Assembly (NCBI RefSeq): GCF_029167645.1 | Contig: NZ_CP119147.1 | Location: forward strand, 1,798,001 to 1,862,000 | Source: Streptomyces sp. AM 2-1-1 | GTDB taxonomy: Bacteria > Actinomycetota > Actinomycetes > Streptomycetales > Streptomycetaceae | Direction of reading: 5' to 3' | Length of the DNA: 64,000 nucleotides | Shown here: positions 18,662 to 29,198 of the stretch, piece after piece | Numbering within the stretch: the first letter of the stretch is position 1 | How the letters are laid out: each line of letters starts with the position of its first letter | Program-made: the position numbers and the translations under genes | The notes under the pieces: generated by a model | What the model was told of the DNA's origin: nothing | The model's input: only the letters and a program-made list of their open reading frames with translations | The model's database searches: none

Positions 18662-19240
18662 GTGCGGCGCACGGGGACGACGCGCAGGGGGGCGCTCACC
18701 GCCGCCGGGGCGCTCGCGGCGGGAGGCCTCCTGACCGGCTGCGACGGCGGGGCACGGCCGGCTGCCGAGCGGCCCGGCAGCGCACGGGCCGTCCGGACGA
18801 CCCCGGAACAGCGGCTGCGTACGGCTTCCGTGCGGACCAGCGCCGCCCTGCTCGCACGGTACGACGAGGTCGCCGCCGCCCACCCCGCTACCGCGGCCGG
18901 CCTGGCCCCCCTGCGGATCGCCGTGCGGCAGCACACCGAGGCGCTCGCCGAGGGCGCCGCGCCCGCCCCGACGAGCCCCGCGCCGACGGTCTCCGCGAGC
19001 CCTTCGGCCACGACCGAGGCGGTGCGCGACCCGGGGGATCCCCGTGCGACCCCGTCCGGCGACGCACGGGGAGCCCTGAAGGAGCTCGCGGCCGAGGCGC
19101 GACGGGCCTGCGACGCCCACACCGCGTCGCTGCTGGAGGCGGAGCCCGAACTGTCCCGGCTGCTGGCCTCCGTCGCCGCGGCCTGCGGGGTGCACGCCTA
19201 CCTGCTGACCGAACTGGCCAAGGAGACCCCCGCATCATGA
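18662..19240 (+). CDS. Tat-type lipoprotein of unknown function
   Basis: 192 aa. N-terminus [22 protein letters not shown] combines a twin-arginine signal with a lipobox Cys, predicting Tat export and lipid anchoring. The mature part is mostly helical and Ala-rich with a Pro/Ser/Thr linker ([19 protein letters not shown]) in the middle; the helices around HTEALAE and [37 protein letters not shown] hint at a ferritin-like bundle. GTG 18662 is chosen for GGAGGAG 4 nt upstream. Coupled (ATGA) to the DUF4439 gene. Confidence 0.75.
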   Translation: MRRTGTTRRGALTAAGALAAGGLLTGCDGGARPAAERPGSARAVRTTPEQRLRTASVRTSAALLARYDEVAAAHPATAAGLAPLRIAVRQHTEALAEGAAPAPTSPAPTVSASPSATTEAVRDPGDPRATPSGDARGALKELAAEARRACDAHTASLLEAEPELSRLLASVAAACGVHAYLLTELAKETPAS

Positions 19241-19719
19241 CGGCCCAGGCACTGAAGGCGGCCCAGGCCGCCCTGGCGGCGGAGCACGCGGCCGTCTACG
19301 GCTACGGCGTCGTCGGCGCACGGACCACCGGGAGCCGCCGTTCCGAGGCGACGAGCGCCTACCACGCGCACCGCGCCCGCCGCGACGCGCTGGCCCGGGC
19401 GGTGCGGGACCTGGGCGGTGTCCCGGTGGCGGCGGACGCCGCGTACGCTCTGCCGTTCGCGGTGCGTGACGGGGCCGCGGCGCTCCGGCTGGCGGCCCTC
19501 CTGGAGGACGGCGTCTCGGGCGCCTGCTCCGACCTCGTACGGGCCACGGAGGGCAGCGCCCGGCGGGACGCCGCGCTCGCCCTGCGGGAGGCCGCCGTGC
19601 GCGCGGCCCGCTGGCGGGGCTCCGCCACCGCCTTCCCGGGGCTAGCGGAGCGGGCCGGCCGGGTGGGGACCGCGTCCTCGCCTCCCCCGGAGGCCGCCGG
19701 CGCAGCCGGGACGGACTGA
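19237..19719 (+). CDS. DUF4439 ferritin-like domain protein
   Basis: 160 aa, Ala/Arg-rich helical bundle: ALKAAQAALAAEHAAVYGYGVVG, then SAYHAHRARRDALARAVRDLGG. The E..AAVYGYG and YHAHRARRD segments are the DUF4439 hallmarks, placed where ferritin-like proteins carry metal ligands (Glu, His). No signal peptide, so it may be cytoplasmic. The ATG overlaps the lipoprotein stop, implying a joint role. Metal binding is an inference from the family. Confidence 0.8.
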   Translation: MTAQALKAAQAALAAEHAAVYGYGVVGARTTGSRRSEATSAYHAHRARRDALARAVRDLGGVPVAADAAYALPFAVRDGAAALRLAALLEDGVSGACSDLVRATEGSARRDAALALREAAVRAARWRGSATAFPGLAERAGRVGTASSPPPEAAGAAGTD

Positions 19720-19747
19720 AACGGGCTCTGAAAGGTACAAGGCAGGT

Positions 19748-20668
19748 ATGGGTTTCGAACCGCCGCAGCGTCTGGCGCGAGCGCTGGACGAGCAGTACGG
19801 GAAGGCCGTGGCCGAGGGCTGGCTGGGTTCGCTCGGCGCGCTCGTGGAGGCGGAGCTGTCCGCCGGCGGCCGGGACCTCACTGTCGACCGGGTGGCCGCA
19901 CCCGGCGGGCGTACCAGCGTGGTCCTGCTGGTCCGCCGGGCGGACGGCGTCCCCGCCGCGCTGAAGATCGCCCCGCCCGGGGCGGCGCCGGAGGCCGAAC
20001 GGGCCGCGCTGGCCCACTGGAACGGCTGGGGTTCGGTGCGTCTCCTGGAGACGGGCGGTGAAGCGGCGCCCGGTGACGGGATGCTGCTGGAACGGCTGCA
20101 CCAGGAGGTGTCGCTGCGTTCGCTGCCGGAGGCCAAGGCGCTGCTGGAGGCGGCGGGCACCCTCCGCAGGCTCTGGGTCCGACCGCCCGAGGGGCACATC
20201 TTCGAGACGGTCGCGGAGCGGACCGGGCGGCGCACCTCCGCGATGCGGGAGTTCGCCGCCGCCGACCCGGAGCTGGCCCCCCTCGTGGAGGCGGCGCTGA
20301 CGGTCCGCGAGGAGCTGGTCGCGGACCCCGCCGAGGAGCTGCTGCTGCACGGCAACTTCCGCCAGAGCAAGGTGTTGTCGGGCGAGCGGGCCCCCTGGCT
20401 GACGGTCGGGCCGGAGCCGCTGGTGGGCGAGCGCGCCTACGACCTGGCGCGGCTGGTGCGCGACCGGGTGGAGGATCTGATCGCCTCGCCCGGCGGACCG
20501 GCGACCGCCCGCCGCCGGGTGCGCAAGCTCGCGGACTCGCTGGAGGTCGGCCAGGAGCGGCTGCACGGGTGGACGCTGTTCCGGGCGGTCGAGTCGGGCA
20601 CGAGGGCGCTGGCCGAGGGGCGGCGGCAGACGGGCGAGATGTCACTGGAGTTCGCCGGCTGGCTCTGA
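19748..20668 (+). CDS. Aminoglycoside-phosphotransferase-fold protein, probable pseudokinase
   Basis: 306 aa, related to streptomycin 6-kinase-type APH proteins: N-lobe VVLLVRRADGVPAALKIAPP with the ATP-binding Lys (Lys73), then LLLHGNFRQSKVLSGERAPWLTVGPEPLVGERAYDLARLVRD. In active members this segment reads HGDLHxxNVL...IDPK. Here the catalytic Asp is Asn203, the Mg-binding Asn is Lys208 and the second metal Asp is Gly221, so phosphotransfer looks unlikely. Lies 28 bp after the DUF4439 gene and ends at a shared bidirectional terminator with proS. Confidence 0.75.
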   Translation: MGFEPPQRLARALDEQYGKAVAEGWLGSLGALVEAELSAGGRDLTVDRVAAPGGRTSVVLLVRRADGVPAALKIAPPGAAPEAERAALAHWNGWGSVRLLETGGEAAPGDGMLLERLHQEVSLRSLPEAKALLEAAGTLRRLWVRPPEGHIFETVAERTGRRTSAMREFAAADPELAPLVEAALTVREELVADPAEELLLHGNFRQSKVLSGERAPWLTVGPEPLVGERAYDLARLVRDRVEDLIASPGGPATARRRVRKLADSLEVGQERLHGWTLFRAVESGTRALAEGRRQTGEMSLEFAGWL

Positions 20669-20686
20669 CCCGCTCCCTTTCGTATC

Positions 20687-20733
20687 CACGGGAAGACCCC
20701 CGCGCACCGGGTGCGCGGGGGTCTTCCCGTGGG
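20687..20733. terminator. Bidirectional terminator between the APH-like gene and proS
   Basis: Perfect 21-bp stem: 20687-20707 pairs with 20713-20733 (arms begin CCACGGGAAGACCCCC) around CCGGG. It lies between the convergent genes and can serve both. Confidence 0.9.
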
Positions 20734-20747
20734 CGGGGGCCGGGAGG

Positions 20748-22451
20748 TCAGCCCAGGTCGGCGGCGATGCGGGCGATCGCCTCGTCGACGGTCAGCTCCT
20801 CGCGCTCACCGGTGCGGCGGTCCTTGAGTTCGACGACGCCCTCGGCGGAGCGGCGGCCGGCGACGAGGATGGTCGGCACGCCGATGAGTTCGGCGTCGGT
20901 GAACTTCACGCCCGGGGAGACCCCGGCGCGGTCGTCGACCAGCACCCGGGCGCCCGCCGCCTTCAGCTTCTCCGAGACCTCCAGGGCCAGCTCGGTCTGG
21001 AGCGCCTTGCCGGCGGCGACCACGTGCACGTCGGCCGGGGCGATCTCGCGGGGCCAGCACAGGCCCTTGTCGTCGGCGGTCTGCTCGGCGAGGGCGGCCA
21101 CCGCACGGGAGACGCCGATGCCGTAGGAGCCCATCGTGACGCGGACCGGCTTGCCCTGCTGGCCGAGGACGTCGAGCTGGAAGATGTCGGCGTACTTGCG
21201 GCCGAGCTGGAAGATGTGGCCGATCTCGATGGCGCGGTCGACCTGGAGGCCGGTGCCGCACGCGGGGCACGGGTCACCCGCCTGCACGACGACGACGTCG
21301 AGGTAGTCGTCCACCTCGAAGTCGCGGCCCACGACGACGTTCTTCGCGTGCTTGCCGTCCTTGTTGGCGCCGGTGATCCAGGAGGTGCCGGCGGCGACCC
21401 GGGGGTCGGCGATGTAGCGGACCTTCTCCAGGCCCTGCGGACCGACGTAACCGCGCACCAGGTCGGGCCGGCCCACGAAGTCCTCGGCGGTGACGAGCTC
21501 GACGACGGCGGGGGCGAGGTGCTCGCCCAGCTTGCCGAGGTCGACCTCACGGTCACCGGGGACGCCCACGGCGACGATCTCGCCGTCGACCTTGACCAGG
21601 AGGTTCTTCAGCGTGGCGGAGGCCGGGACGCCGAGGTGGGCGGCGAGGGTCTCGATGGTCGGGGTGTCCGGGGTGTCCAGCTCCTCGACCGGGCCGTGCG
21701 CGGAGCCGTCCACCGCGGTGGCCTTGAAGGTGACGGCCTCGGTGTTGGCGGCGTAGTCGCAGTTCGGGCAGTCCACGAAGGTGTCCTCGCCGGCGGGCGC
21801 GGGGGCGAGGAACTCCTCGGAGGCGGAGCCGCCCATGGCGCCGGAGACGGCGGAGACGATGCGGTGGTCGAGGCCGAGGCGCTCGAAGATCCGGATGTAG
21901 GCGGCGCGGTGCAGCTGGTACGCCTCGGCCAGGCCCTCGTCGGTGGTGTCGAAGGAGTACGAGTCCTTCATCTGGAACTCGCGGCCGCGCAGCACACCGG
22001 CACGGGGGCGCGCCTCGTCGCGGTACTTCGTCTGGATCTGGTAGAGGATGACCGGCAGGTCCTTGTAGGACGAGCACATGTCCTTGACGACCTGGGTGAA
22101 GATCTCCTCGTGGGTCGGGCCGAGGAGGTAGTCGGCGCCCTTGCGGTCCTTGAGCCGGAAGAGCAGGTCGCCGTACTCGTCGTACCGGCCGCTCGCCTCG
22201 TACGCCTCCTTGGGCAGCAGGGCGGGGAGCAGCACCTCCTGGCCGCCGATGGCGTCCATCTCCTCGCGGACGACGCGGGTGATGTTCTCCAGGACCTTCT
22301 TGCCGAGCGGCAGCCAGGACCAGATGCCTGCGGCGGTGCGGCGGACGTAACCGGCCCGGACGAGCAGCTTGTGGTTGAGCGTCTCGGCGTCCGCCGGGTC
22401 GTCGCGCAGTGTCTTGATCATCAATCGGGACATGCGCTGGACCTGGGCCAT
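20748..22451 (-). CDS. proS: Prolyl-tRNA synthetase (bacterial type)
   Basis: Charges tRNA-Pro. 567 aa with class II motifs: motif 2 region [26 protein letters not shown], the YbaK-like editing insertion around [20 protein letters not shown]...[16 protein letters not shown], motif 3 [17 protein letters not shown], and the C-terminal anticodon-binding domain ending [13 protein letters not shown]. Start ATG 22451 with AGGAG upstream. Monocistronic, bounded by hairpins on both sides. Confidence 0.97.
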   Translation of the reverse strand: MAQVQRMSRLMIKTLRDDPADAETLNHKLLVRAGYVRRTAAGIWSWLPLGKKVLENITRVVREEMDAIGGQEVLLPALLPKEAYEASGRYDEYGDLLFRLKDRKGADYLLGPTHEEIFTQVVKDMCSSYKDLPVILYQIQTKYRDEARPRAGVLRGREFQMKDSYSFDTTDEGLAEAYQLHRAAYIRIFERLGLDHRIVSAVSGAMGGSASEEFLAPAPAGEDTFVDCPNCDYAANTEAVTFKATAVDGSAHGPVEELDTPDTPTIETLAAHLGVPASATLKNLLVKVDGEIVAVGVPGDREVDLGKLGEHLAPAVVELVTAEDFVGRPDLVRGYVGPQGLEKVRYIADPRVAAGTSWITGANKDGKHAKNVVVGRDFEVDDYLDVVVVQAGDPCPACGTGLQVDRAIEIGHIFQLGRKYADIFQLDVLGQQGKPVRVTMGSYGIGVSRAVAALAEQTADDKGLCWPREIAPADVHVVAAGKALQTELALEVSEKLKAAGARVLVDDRAGVSPGVKFTDAELIGVPTILVAGRRSAEGVVELKDRRTGEREELTVDEAIARIAADLG

Positions 22452-22476
22452 GATGAACTCCTGCTCGACTGTGTCT

Positions 22477-22496
22477 TCCGGGGGGACGCCCCCGGA
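22477..22496 (-). terminator. Hairpin downstream of the GNAT gene
   Basis: TCCGGGGG (22477-22484) pairs with CCCCCGGA (22489-22496) around GACG. It lies between the GNAT stop at 22554 and the proS start. Confidence 0.55.
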
Positions 22497-22553
22497 CCCC
22501 CGAAGGTGATGGGCCCGAGATTAGCCGGGCGGCGGGTGCGGGCGGAAATCCAT

Positions 22554-23117
22554 TCAGATTCCGCGCCGCAGCGGCAGCGGGGCTCCCATCACGGCGTACG
22601 GCAGCGGTGCGCTGGGGAAGACGACCTGGCGGGCGAGGTCGCGGTAGCCGAGAGCGCGGTAGAGCCCCCGGGCGGGGCTGTCGGTGTCGATGGCCGACAG
22701 GATGGAGCGCGGCTCGGCTGCGGCGTCGGTCAGCCTGGTGATGAGCGCCCGGCCGATGCCGTGCTGCTGGGCGTCGGGGTGGACGTGGAGTTCGGTGATG
22801 ACGAAGGACTCGTCGAGCCACTCCTCGCTCCCGGTCGCGCGGAGGTAGGGCTCCACCACCCCCGACCACCAGTGGGCGCGGTCGTTGGGCAGTCCGTAGA
22901 CGAAGCCGAGCAGTCGCCCCGAGGGGTCGGTGGCGCCCAACGCCCGGGCGCCGGGCAGGGTGAGGTGGCGCAGCACGATCTGCCGGCGTACGGCGATCTC
23001 GCCGGGTCCGAGTCCGAAGGCGACGGCCTGTACCTGGAGCGCCTCGTCCACGCGGGAGGCGAGGTCGAGCGGCCCGATCAGGGGTGGTTCGCTGAGGTCT
23101 CCGGGAAAGCGCGGCAT
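22554..23117 (-). CDS. GNAT family N-acetyltransferase
   Basis: 187 aa. Acetyl-CoA-binding core visible as FVITELHVHPDAQQHGIGRALITRLTDAAAEPRSILSAIDTDSPARGLYRALGYRDLARQV (motif A QxxGxG/A and motif B). The substrate is not predictable. ATG 23117 (MPRFPGDLSEPPLIG) chosen; the frame is open far upstream but without conservation-like composition. It precedes proS on the same strand, separated by a hairpin. Confidence 0.88.
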   Translation of the reverse strand: MPRFPGDLSEPPLIGPLDLASRVDEALQVQAVAFGLGPGEIAVRRQIVLRHLTLPGARALGATDPSGRLLGFVYGLPNDRAHWWSGVVEPYLRATGSEEWLDESFVITELHVHPDAQQHGIGRALITRLTDAAAEPRSILSAIDTDSPARGLYRALGYRDLARQVVFPSAPLPYAVMGAPLPLRRGI

Positions 23118-23177
23118 GGCACCGGAGACTACTCCGGCCGGCGGGCGCGGTGTCGGGCGGTCGCTGCCAGACCGGGG

Positions 23178-23207
23178 CGGGTGCCCTCCCACGAGGGCGG
23201 GCACCCG
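23178..23207 (-). terminator. Hairpin downstream of the DUF1684 gene
   Basis: CGGGTGCCC (23178-23186) pairs with GGGCACCCG (23199-23207); an alternative inner stem GCCCTC/GAGGGC is also possible. It starts 9 bp past the DUF1684 stop. Confidence 0.6.
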
Positions 23208-23215
23208 AGGGTCCT

Positions 23216-23977
23216 TCAGTGCGCCGGGGCGGCGGTCCCCTTGGCGAGGGGGAGCTTCTCGCCTGCTTCGACCGGCAGGTGGAGCCGGTTCTGCCGGGGC
23301 GGCATCGGGCAGTTGTACTGGTCGGAGAAACCGCAGGGCGGCACGAAGGCGCGGTTGAAGTCGAGGAGGACCCGGTCGCTCCCGGTCTCGTGCGGGACGA
23401 AGAGGAAGCGGCCCGCGCCGTAGGTGGTGCGGCCGTTGGTGGGGTCGCCGAAGACCAGCAGCAGGGTGCCGTCGTCGTCGAAGGCGCTCAGTGTGTAAGC
23501 GGTGCCGTCCAGGGTCAGGGCGATGTCCCCGGGGACGACCAGGTCGCGGGTGCCGCCGTTGTCCCGGATGTGTTCGAACGCGACCTTGCGGGCGCCCTCC
23601 ACCGGCGTGTACGCGGCTTCGAGCACCCAGGCGGGGTCGTACGGGAAGGTGTCGATCCGGTCGAAGGAGCGGATCGCGGGGGCCTCGGCGTCCCAGAAGC
23701 GCAGGAAGGGTGCGGGGGCACCGGTGACGGGTTCCGTCCGCTCCACGACCGTCACCGTGACGCTGTCCGGCAGACCCGCTCCGGCCGCCGCGGGATCGGG
23801 TGGCTCGCCGGGCGGCAGCGGACGGGTCTCCACCAGAGCGAGGTTGCCGGTGGGCGCGGTGACCGAGGCATGGCGCTCCGCACGCCACGCCTCCCAGGCC
23901 GCCCGGGCGTCCGCCCACTCCCAGCCGGGGGCGGCGGCGGCGACGTGGTCGTCGGCGGGGGGCACGGTCTCGGTCAT
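23216..23977 (-). CDS. DUF1684 domain-containing protein
   Basis: 253 aa, cytoplasmic (no signal peptide). DUF1684 hallmarks: FLRFWDAEAPAIRSFDRIDTFPYDPAWVLEAAY, FGDPTNGRTTYGAGRFLFV, and DFNRAFVPPCGFSDQYNCPMPPRQNRL near the C-terminus. The family is widespread in actinobacteria and its function is unknown. Start ATG 23977 (MTETVPPADD). A -10-like TATAGT overlapping a 10-bp palindrome lies about 75 bp upstream. Confidence 0.88.
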   Translation of the reverse strand: MTETVPPADDHVAAAAPGWEWADARAAWEAWRAERHASVTAPTGNLALVETRPLPPGEPPDPAAAGAGLPDSVTVTVVERTEPVTGAPAPFLRFWDAEAPAIRSFDRIDTFPYDPAWVLEAAYTPVEGARKVAFEHIRDNGGTRDLVVPGDIALTLDGTAYTLSAFDDDGTLLLVFGDPTNGRTTYGAGRFLFVPHETGSDRVLLDFNRAFVPPCGFSDQYNCPMPPRQNRLHLPVEAGEKLPLAKGTAAPAH

Positions 23978-24050
23978 CAGCGGTGCTCCACGTCACAGGG
24001 GGCGACGGCGCGCCGGTTCCGGTACGCCGCTCCCGGCGGTCCCCCTGCCG

Positions 24051-24065
24051 ACTATAAGTCGACTT
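24051..24065 (-). promoter_or_regulatory. Probable -10 element and palindrome upstream of the DUF1684 gene
   Basis: On the minus strand TATAGT (plus 24051-24056) abuts the perfect palindrome AAGTCGACTT (24056-24065), an AT-rich island in otherwise GC-rich DNA. This looks like a promoter with an overlapping operator, but no clear -35 is visible. Confidence 0.35.
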
Positions 24066-24132
24066 GGCGACACTCACCGGACGGGGACCGGCCCACCGGG
24101 GGCCGTCCGGCGGCCCGGAGGCCGCCCGCCCG

Positions 24133-24978
24133 TCAGAACAGGACGCTCATGAAGGCGCCGGTCTCCCGGAACCCGACCCGGCTGTACGCCCTGCGGGCCG
24201 CGGTGTTGAAGTCGTTCACGTACAGGCTGACCAGCGGGGCCACGTCGGCGAGCGCGTGGTTGAGCACGGCGGACATCCCCGTCTCGGAGAGGCGGCGGCC
24301 CCGGAACTCGGGGGCGACCCAGACGCCCTGGATCTGGCAGGCCTGGGTGGTCGCGGCGCCGATCTCGGCCTTGAAGACGACCTTTCCGTCGTCGATGCGG
24401 GCGAACGAGCGGCCCGCGCCGATGAGTTCGGCGACCCGGGCCTGGTAGAGGAGGCCGCCGTCACCGGCCAGCGGGGAGATGCCGACCTCCTCGGTGAACA
24501 TCGCCACGCAGGCCGGCAGGATCACGTCCATCTCGTCCTTGCGGATGCGGCGGACGTAGGGATCGGGGTCCACGGTGGTGGAGGGCCGGTCGGTGACCAT
24601 CAGCGGCTGGTTGGCGCGGACTTCGCGGGCGGGCCCCCAGCCGGGTTCGAGCAGACGCCACAGCAGGGTGGTGGGCTCGACGGGGCCGACGATGGAGGAG
24701 CAGCGCCGGCCGGCCCTGCGGGCCCGGTCCGCGAAGGCGCGTACGGCCTCGGGGCCCGCGCAGATCGGGACGAGGTTGGCGCCGGAGTAGCAGAGCGAGC
24801 GGAGCATCCCGTCCGCGTACCAGCCCCACATCTCGCCACCGAGGCGCCACGGGTCGAGCCCGGCGATCTGGACACGGGAGGTCACGAAGGCGTTGGCCAC
24901 GGGATCGCTCTCCAGAATGGCCAGCGCGGCGCCGAGGTCACTGGGTTCGAGGACCCGGGTGGTGGTGTGCGTCAACAC
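24133..24978 (-). CDS. GNAT family N-acetyltransferase with DUF4081 N-domain
   Basis: 281 aa. The N-terminal half (LEPSDLGAALAILESDPVANAFVTSRVQIAGL) is the DUF4081 GNAT-like region; the C-terminal GNAT core includes AEIGAATTQACQIQGVWVAPEFRGRRLSETGMSAVLNHALADVAPLVSLYVNDFNTAARRAYSRVGF. It is encoded beside ispG in many streptomycetes. Acceptor unknown. Start ATG 24978. Confidence 0.88.
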   Translation of the reverse strand: MLTHTTTRVLEPSDLGAALAILESDPVANAFVTSRVQIAGLDPWRLGGEMWGWYADGMLRSLCYSGANLVPICAGPEAVRAFADRARRAGRRCSSIVGPVEPTTLLWRLLEPGWGPAREVRANQPLMVTDRPSTTVDPDPYVRRIRKDEMDVILPACVAMFTEEVGISPLAGDGGLLYQARVAELIGAGRSFARIDDGKVVFKAEIGAATTQACQIQGVWVAPEFRGRRLSETGMSAVLNHALADVAPLVSLYVNDFNTAARRAYSRVGFRETGAFMSVLF

Positions 24979-25078
24979 GAGGGGGCCTCACCATACGGTC
25001 TGCTGATTTCCGCACTGTACCCAACAAGGCTGAGCGACGCCGCCGCGTCCGGGAACCGGGCAGCCCACCGCACGGGAG

Positions 25079-25129
25079 GGGCGGGGCGCCATGCGGTGCC
25101 GTCGCCGGGAACGGCACCGCGCCCCGCCC
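25079..25129 (-). terminator. Bulged hairpin, ispG terminator
   Basis: Inner stem GCGGTGCCGT (25093-25102) / ACGGCACCGC (25111-25120) continues after a 5-nt bulge as GGGCGGGGC (25079-25087) / GCCCCGCCC (25121-25129). It lies about 60 bp past the ispG stop, before the GNAT gene. Confidence 0.7.
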
Positions 25130-25189
25130 GGACGGTGTGCCGTCCTGGCGGGGCGCGGAAGTACGGCGGGGCCGAGGCCCGGCGCCTCG

Positions 25190-26344
<1,155 letters not shown>

Positions 26345-26468
26345 GCGCTGAGCATCCCCAAGGTGTGGATCGAGGCCCGGAAATCGGCGGGCTACAGCTT
26401 TCGAGGTTACGGCACCGGCCGTCCCGCGCACGCATCCCCCGGAGCGAAACACCCGGAGGAGAAGGGGC

Positions 26469-26509
26469 GAGGGGCGGCCGGGCGTCCCGTGCGGGCCCGG
26501 GCGCCCCTC
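26469..26509 (-). terminator. Hairpin between rseP and ispG
   Basis: GAGGGGCG (26469-26476) pairs with CGCCCCTC (26502-26509), and inside it CCGGG (26478-26482) pairs with CCCGG (26496-26500). It lies just after the rseP stop. Confidence 0.5.
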
Positions 26510-26530
26510 CTGATGCGGGCGGGCCGGGGG

Positions 26531-27841
26531 TCAGGTGATCTTGACCGGGTTCACGATGTCGGCGACGAGCACCAGCAGCGTGAAGCAGATGAAGATTCCG
26601 GCCACCACGTACGCGACCGGCATGAGCTTCGCCACGTCGAAGGGGCCGGGGTCGGGCCGCTTGAAGACCTTCGCCACGTTGCGGCGCAGTGCCTCCCAGA
26701 GGGCGCCCGCGATGTGGCCGCCGTCCAGGGGCAGCAGTGGCAGCATGTTGAAGAGGAAGAGCGAGAGGTTGAACCCGGCCAGCAGGAACAGCATCATCGC
26801 GATCTGGTTCTGCGCGGGCACGTCGAGGGTCATCACCTCGCCGCCGATCCGCGCGGCCCCCACCACGCCCACCGGGGAGTCCTCGGCGCGCTCGCCACCG
26901 TCGAAGGCGGCGTTCCACAGGTCGGGGATCTTGGAGGGCAGGGCGACGATCGACTCGACGCCGTTCTCCATCATGTCGCCCATCCGTACGACGGAGTCGC
27001 CGAAGGAGAGGGGCACGATCTCGCTCCTCGCGGCGAAGCCGAGGTAGCCGGCGTCGACGAACTTCTTCGGGATCACCTCTCCGTCGGAGTCCTTCCGCGC
27101 CACGACGTTCTTGGCCAGGACGGCGTGCAGGACGACCTCCTGGCTTCCCCGCCGGACGGTGATGTCGGCGGGGCCGATGGTCTGCCGGATGAGGTCGGAG
27201 AGGGTGTCCCAGTCGTCGACCCTCCTGCCGTCGAAGGCGACGATCGTGTCGCCCTCGCGCAGTCCGGCGGCGAGCGCCGGTGAGACCGGGTCTCCGGCCG
27301 CGCACTTCTCCCGGTTCTCGCTCTGCTCGATGACGCACTTCTGGACGCCGGCCACCTCGGTGGTCTGGGTCTGGAAGCCGAAGGTCATGGAGACGCCGAG
27401 GAAGATCGCGACGGCGAGGACCAGGTTCATGAAGGGCCCGGCGAACATCACGATGACGCGCTTCCACGGCTTGCGCGTGTAGAAGAGGCGGGTCTCGTCG
27501 CCGGGTTCGAGCTCCTCGAAGGCGGCGGATCTCGCGTCCTCGATCATGCCGCGCCAGGGAGAGGTGGAGCGTGCCTCGATCCTGCCGTCCGGGCCGGGCG
27601 GGAACATGCCGATCATGCGGATGTAGCCGCCGGCCGGGATGGCCTTCACGCCGTACTCGGTGTCGCCCTTCCTGCGGGACCAGATGGTGGGGCCGAAGCC
27701 GACCATGTACTGCGGGACCCGGATGCCGAAGAGCTTGGCCGTGGAGAGGTGACCGAGCTCGTGCCAGGCGATCGAGAACAGCAGCCCCACGACGAAGATG
27801 GCGATCCCCAGGACCGTCAGCAGGATCGTGCTCAGACTCAT
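26531..27841 (-). CDS. rseP: RIP metalloprotease, RseP/site-2 protease family
   Basis: Intramembrane zinc protease. 436 aa; the first membrane span carries HELGH (27-31) with zinc-binding His residues, followed by the [46 protein letters not shown] segment typical of the family. A single PDZ domain spans roughly 190-300 ([28 protein letters not shown]), and [22 protein letters not shown] holds the LDG motif supplying the third zinc ligand. Its ATG overlaps the dxr stop. The local substrate (anti-sigma factor) is not evident. Confidence 0.93.
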   Translation of the reverse strand: MSLSTILLTVLGIAIFVVGLLFSIAWHELGHLSTAKLFGIRVPQYMVGFGPTIWSRRKGDTEYGVKAIPAGGYIRMIGMFPPGPDGRIEARSTSPWRGMIEDARSAAFEELEPGDETRLFYTRKPWKRVIVMFAGPFMNLVLAVAIFLGVSMTFGFQTQTTEVAGVQKCVIEQSENREKCAAGDPVSPALAAGLREGDTIVAFDGRRVDDWDTLSDLIRQTIGPADITVRRGSQEVVLHAVLAKNVVARKDSDGEVIPKKFVDAGYLGFAARSEIVPLSFGDSVVRMGDMMENGVESIVALPSKIPDLWNAAFDGGERAEDSPVGVVGAARIGGEVMTLDVPAQNQIAMMLFLLAGFNLSLFLFNMLPLLPLDGGHIAGALWEALRRNVAKVFKRPDPGPFDVAKLMPVAYVVAGIFICFTLLVLVADIVNPVKIT

Positions 27842-29091
27842 GCGTGCGCCTCCGCCGTCGACTTCGCCGAGAGTTCGCGGGCCCGGGCGCGTGCCCAGGT
27901 CTCCGCCTCAAGGACGTCCGCGACCGTCAGTGAAGTTCCCGGGGCGGGGGTGCCGTGTTCGGCGACCACCGCGGTGACGGTGTCCATGATGCCGTTGAAG
28001 GGGAGCGCGCCGGAGAGGAACGCGTCGACGCACTCCTCGTTGGCGGCGTTGAAGACGGCCGGCGCGGTCCCGCCGAGCGCGCCCACGTGCCGGGCGAGGC
28101 CGACCGCGGGGAACGCCTCGGTGTCGAGCGGGAAGAACTCCCAGGTGGACGCCTTCGTCCAGTCGAAGGCCGGGGCGGCGTCCGGAACGCGCTGCGGCCA
28201 GCCGAGCCCGACGGCGATCGGTCCCCGCATGTCGGGCGGGGTGGCCTGGGCCAGCGTGGAGCCGTCGGTGAACTCGACCATGGAGTGCACGTACGACTGC
28301 GGGTGGACGACGACCTCGATGCGCTCGAACGGGATGTCGTAGAGGAGGTGCGCCTCGATGACCTCCAGCCCCTTGTTGACGAGGGTGGCGGAGTTGATCG
28401 TGATGACCGGGCCCATCGCCCAGGTGGGGTGGGCGAGCGCCTGCTCCCGGGTGACGTCGGCCAGTTCGCTCCTCGTCCGCCCCCGGAACGGGCCGCCGGA
28501 GGCGGTGACGACGAGCTTGGCCACGTCGGCGCGGGTGCCCGCGGCGAGGGCCTGGAAGAGCGCGGCGTGCTCGGAGTCGACCGGGATGATCTGGCCGGGC
28601 GCGGCCAGCGCCTTGACCAGCGGGCCGCCGACGATGAGCGACTCCTTGTTGGCCAGGGCGAGGGTGCGGCCCGCCTCCAGCGCGGCCAGCGTCGGCGCGA
28701 GGCCGATGGAGCCGGTGATGCCGTTGAGCACCGTGTGGCAGGGGCTCGCGGCGAGCGTGCTCGCGGCGTCGGGGCCGGCCAGGACCTCGGGGAGCGGCTC
28801 CCCGACGCCGTACTCCGCGCGCAGCGCCTCGCGCAGGGCGGGTACGGCGTCCTCGGAGGCGACGGCGACCGTGTCCACCGCGAGCCGGCGTGCCTGGGCG
28901 GCGAGCAGGGCGACCCGCCCGCCCGCCGCCGAGAGCGCGGTCACCCGGAAACGGTCGGGGTTGCGCAGCACCAGGTCGATGGCCTGGGTTCCGATGGACC
29001 CGGTGGAGCCGAGGACCACGAGGTCCCGGCGGCCTTCCGTCGCGTCGTGGACGAGATGCGGGTCGGCGAGGGGGGCAGGGCTGTCGGTCAT
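27838..29091 (-). CDS. dxr: 1-deoxy-D-xylulose 5-phosphate reductoisomerase
   Basis: Second step of the MEP pathway (DXP to MEP, NADPH). 417 aa: NADPH motif [10 protein letters not shown] (27-36), NKESLIVGG, substrate-binding ASGGPFRG and [48 protein letters not shown], and [13 protein letters not shown] with the conserved Asn/Glu. Start ATG 29091 ([16 protein letters not shown]); no strong Shine-Dalgarno. Overlaps rseP by 4 nt, so the two are coupled. Confidence 0.95.
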   Translation of the reverse strand: MTDSPAPLADPHLVHDATEGRRDLVVLGSTGSIGTQAIDLVLRNPDRFRVTALSAAGGRVALLAAQARRLAVDTVAVASEDAVPALREALRAEYGVGEPLPEVLAGPDAASTLAASPCHTVLNGITGSIGLAPTLAALEAGRTLALANKESLIVGGPLVKALAAPGQIIPVDSEHAALFQALAAGTRADVAKLVVTASGGPFRGRTRSELADVTREQALAHPTWAMGPVITINSATLVNKGLEVIEAHLLYDIPFERIEVVVHPQSYVHSMVEFTDGSTLAQATPPDMRGPIAVGLGWPQRVPDAAPAFDWTKASTWEFFPLDTEAFPAVGLARHVGALGGTAPAVFNAANEECVDAFLSGALPFNGIMDTVTAVVAEHGTPAPGTSLTVADVLEAETWARARARELSAKSTAEAHA

Positions 29092-29136
29092 GCCCCCATT
29101 GTTGCCGCTCCCGCCGTGCGCGAGGACAGGGCGTCC

Positions 29137-29188
29137 CGGGAGGTGCCGTCGCGGGCGCCGGTCCGGCCTCCCGCGACGGCGCCTCCCG
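29137..29188 (-). terminator. Hairpin between the EPSP synthase gene and dxr
   Basis: 19-bp stem with one G-U-type mismatch: 29137-29155 pairs with 29170-29188 (arms GGGAGGTGCCGTCGCGGG and CCCGCGACGGCGCCTCCC). It starts 10 bp past the EPSP synthase stop and insulates dxr. Confidence 0.8.
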
Positions 29189-29198
29189 CCGTCCCGTT

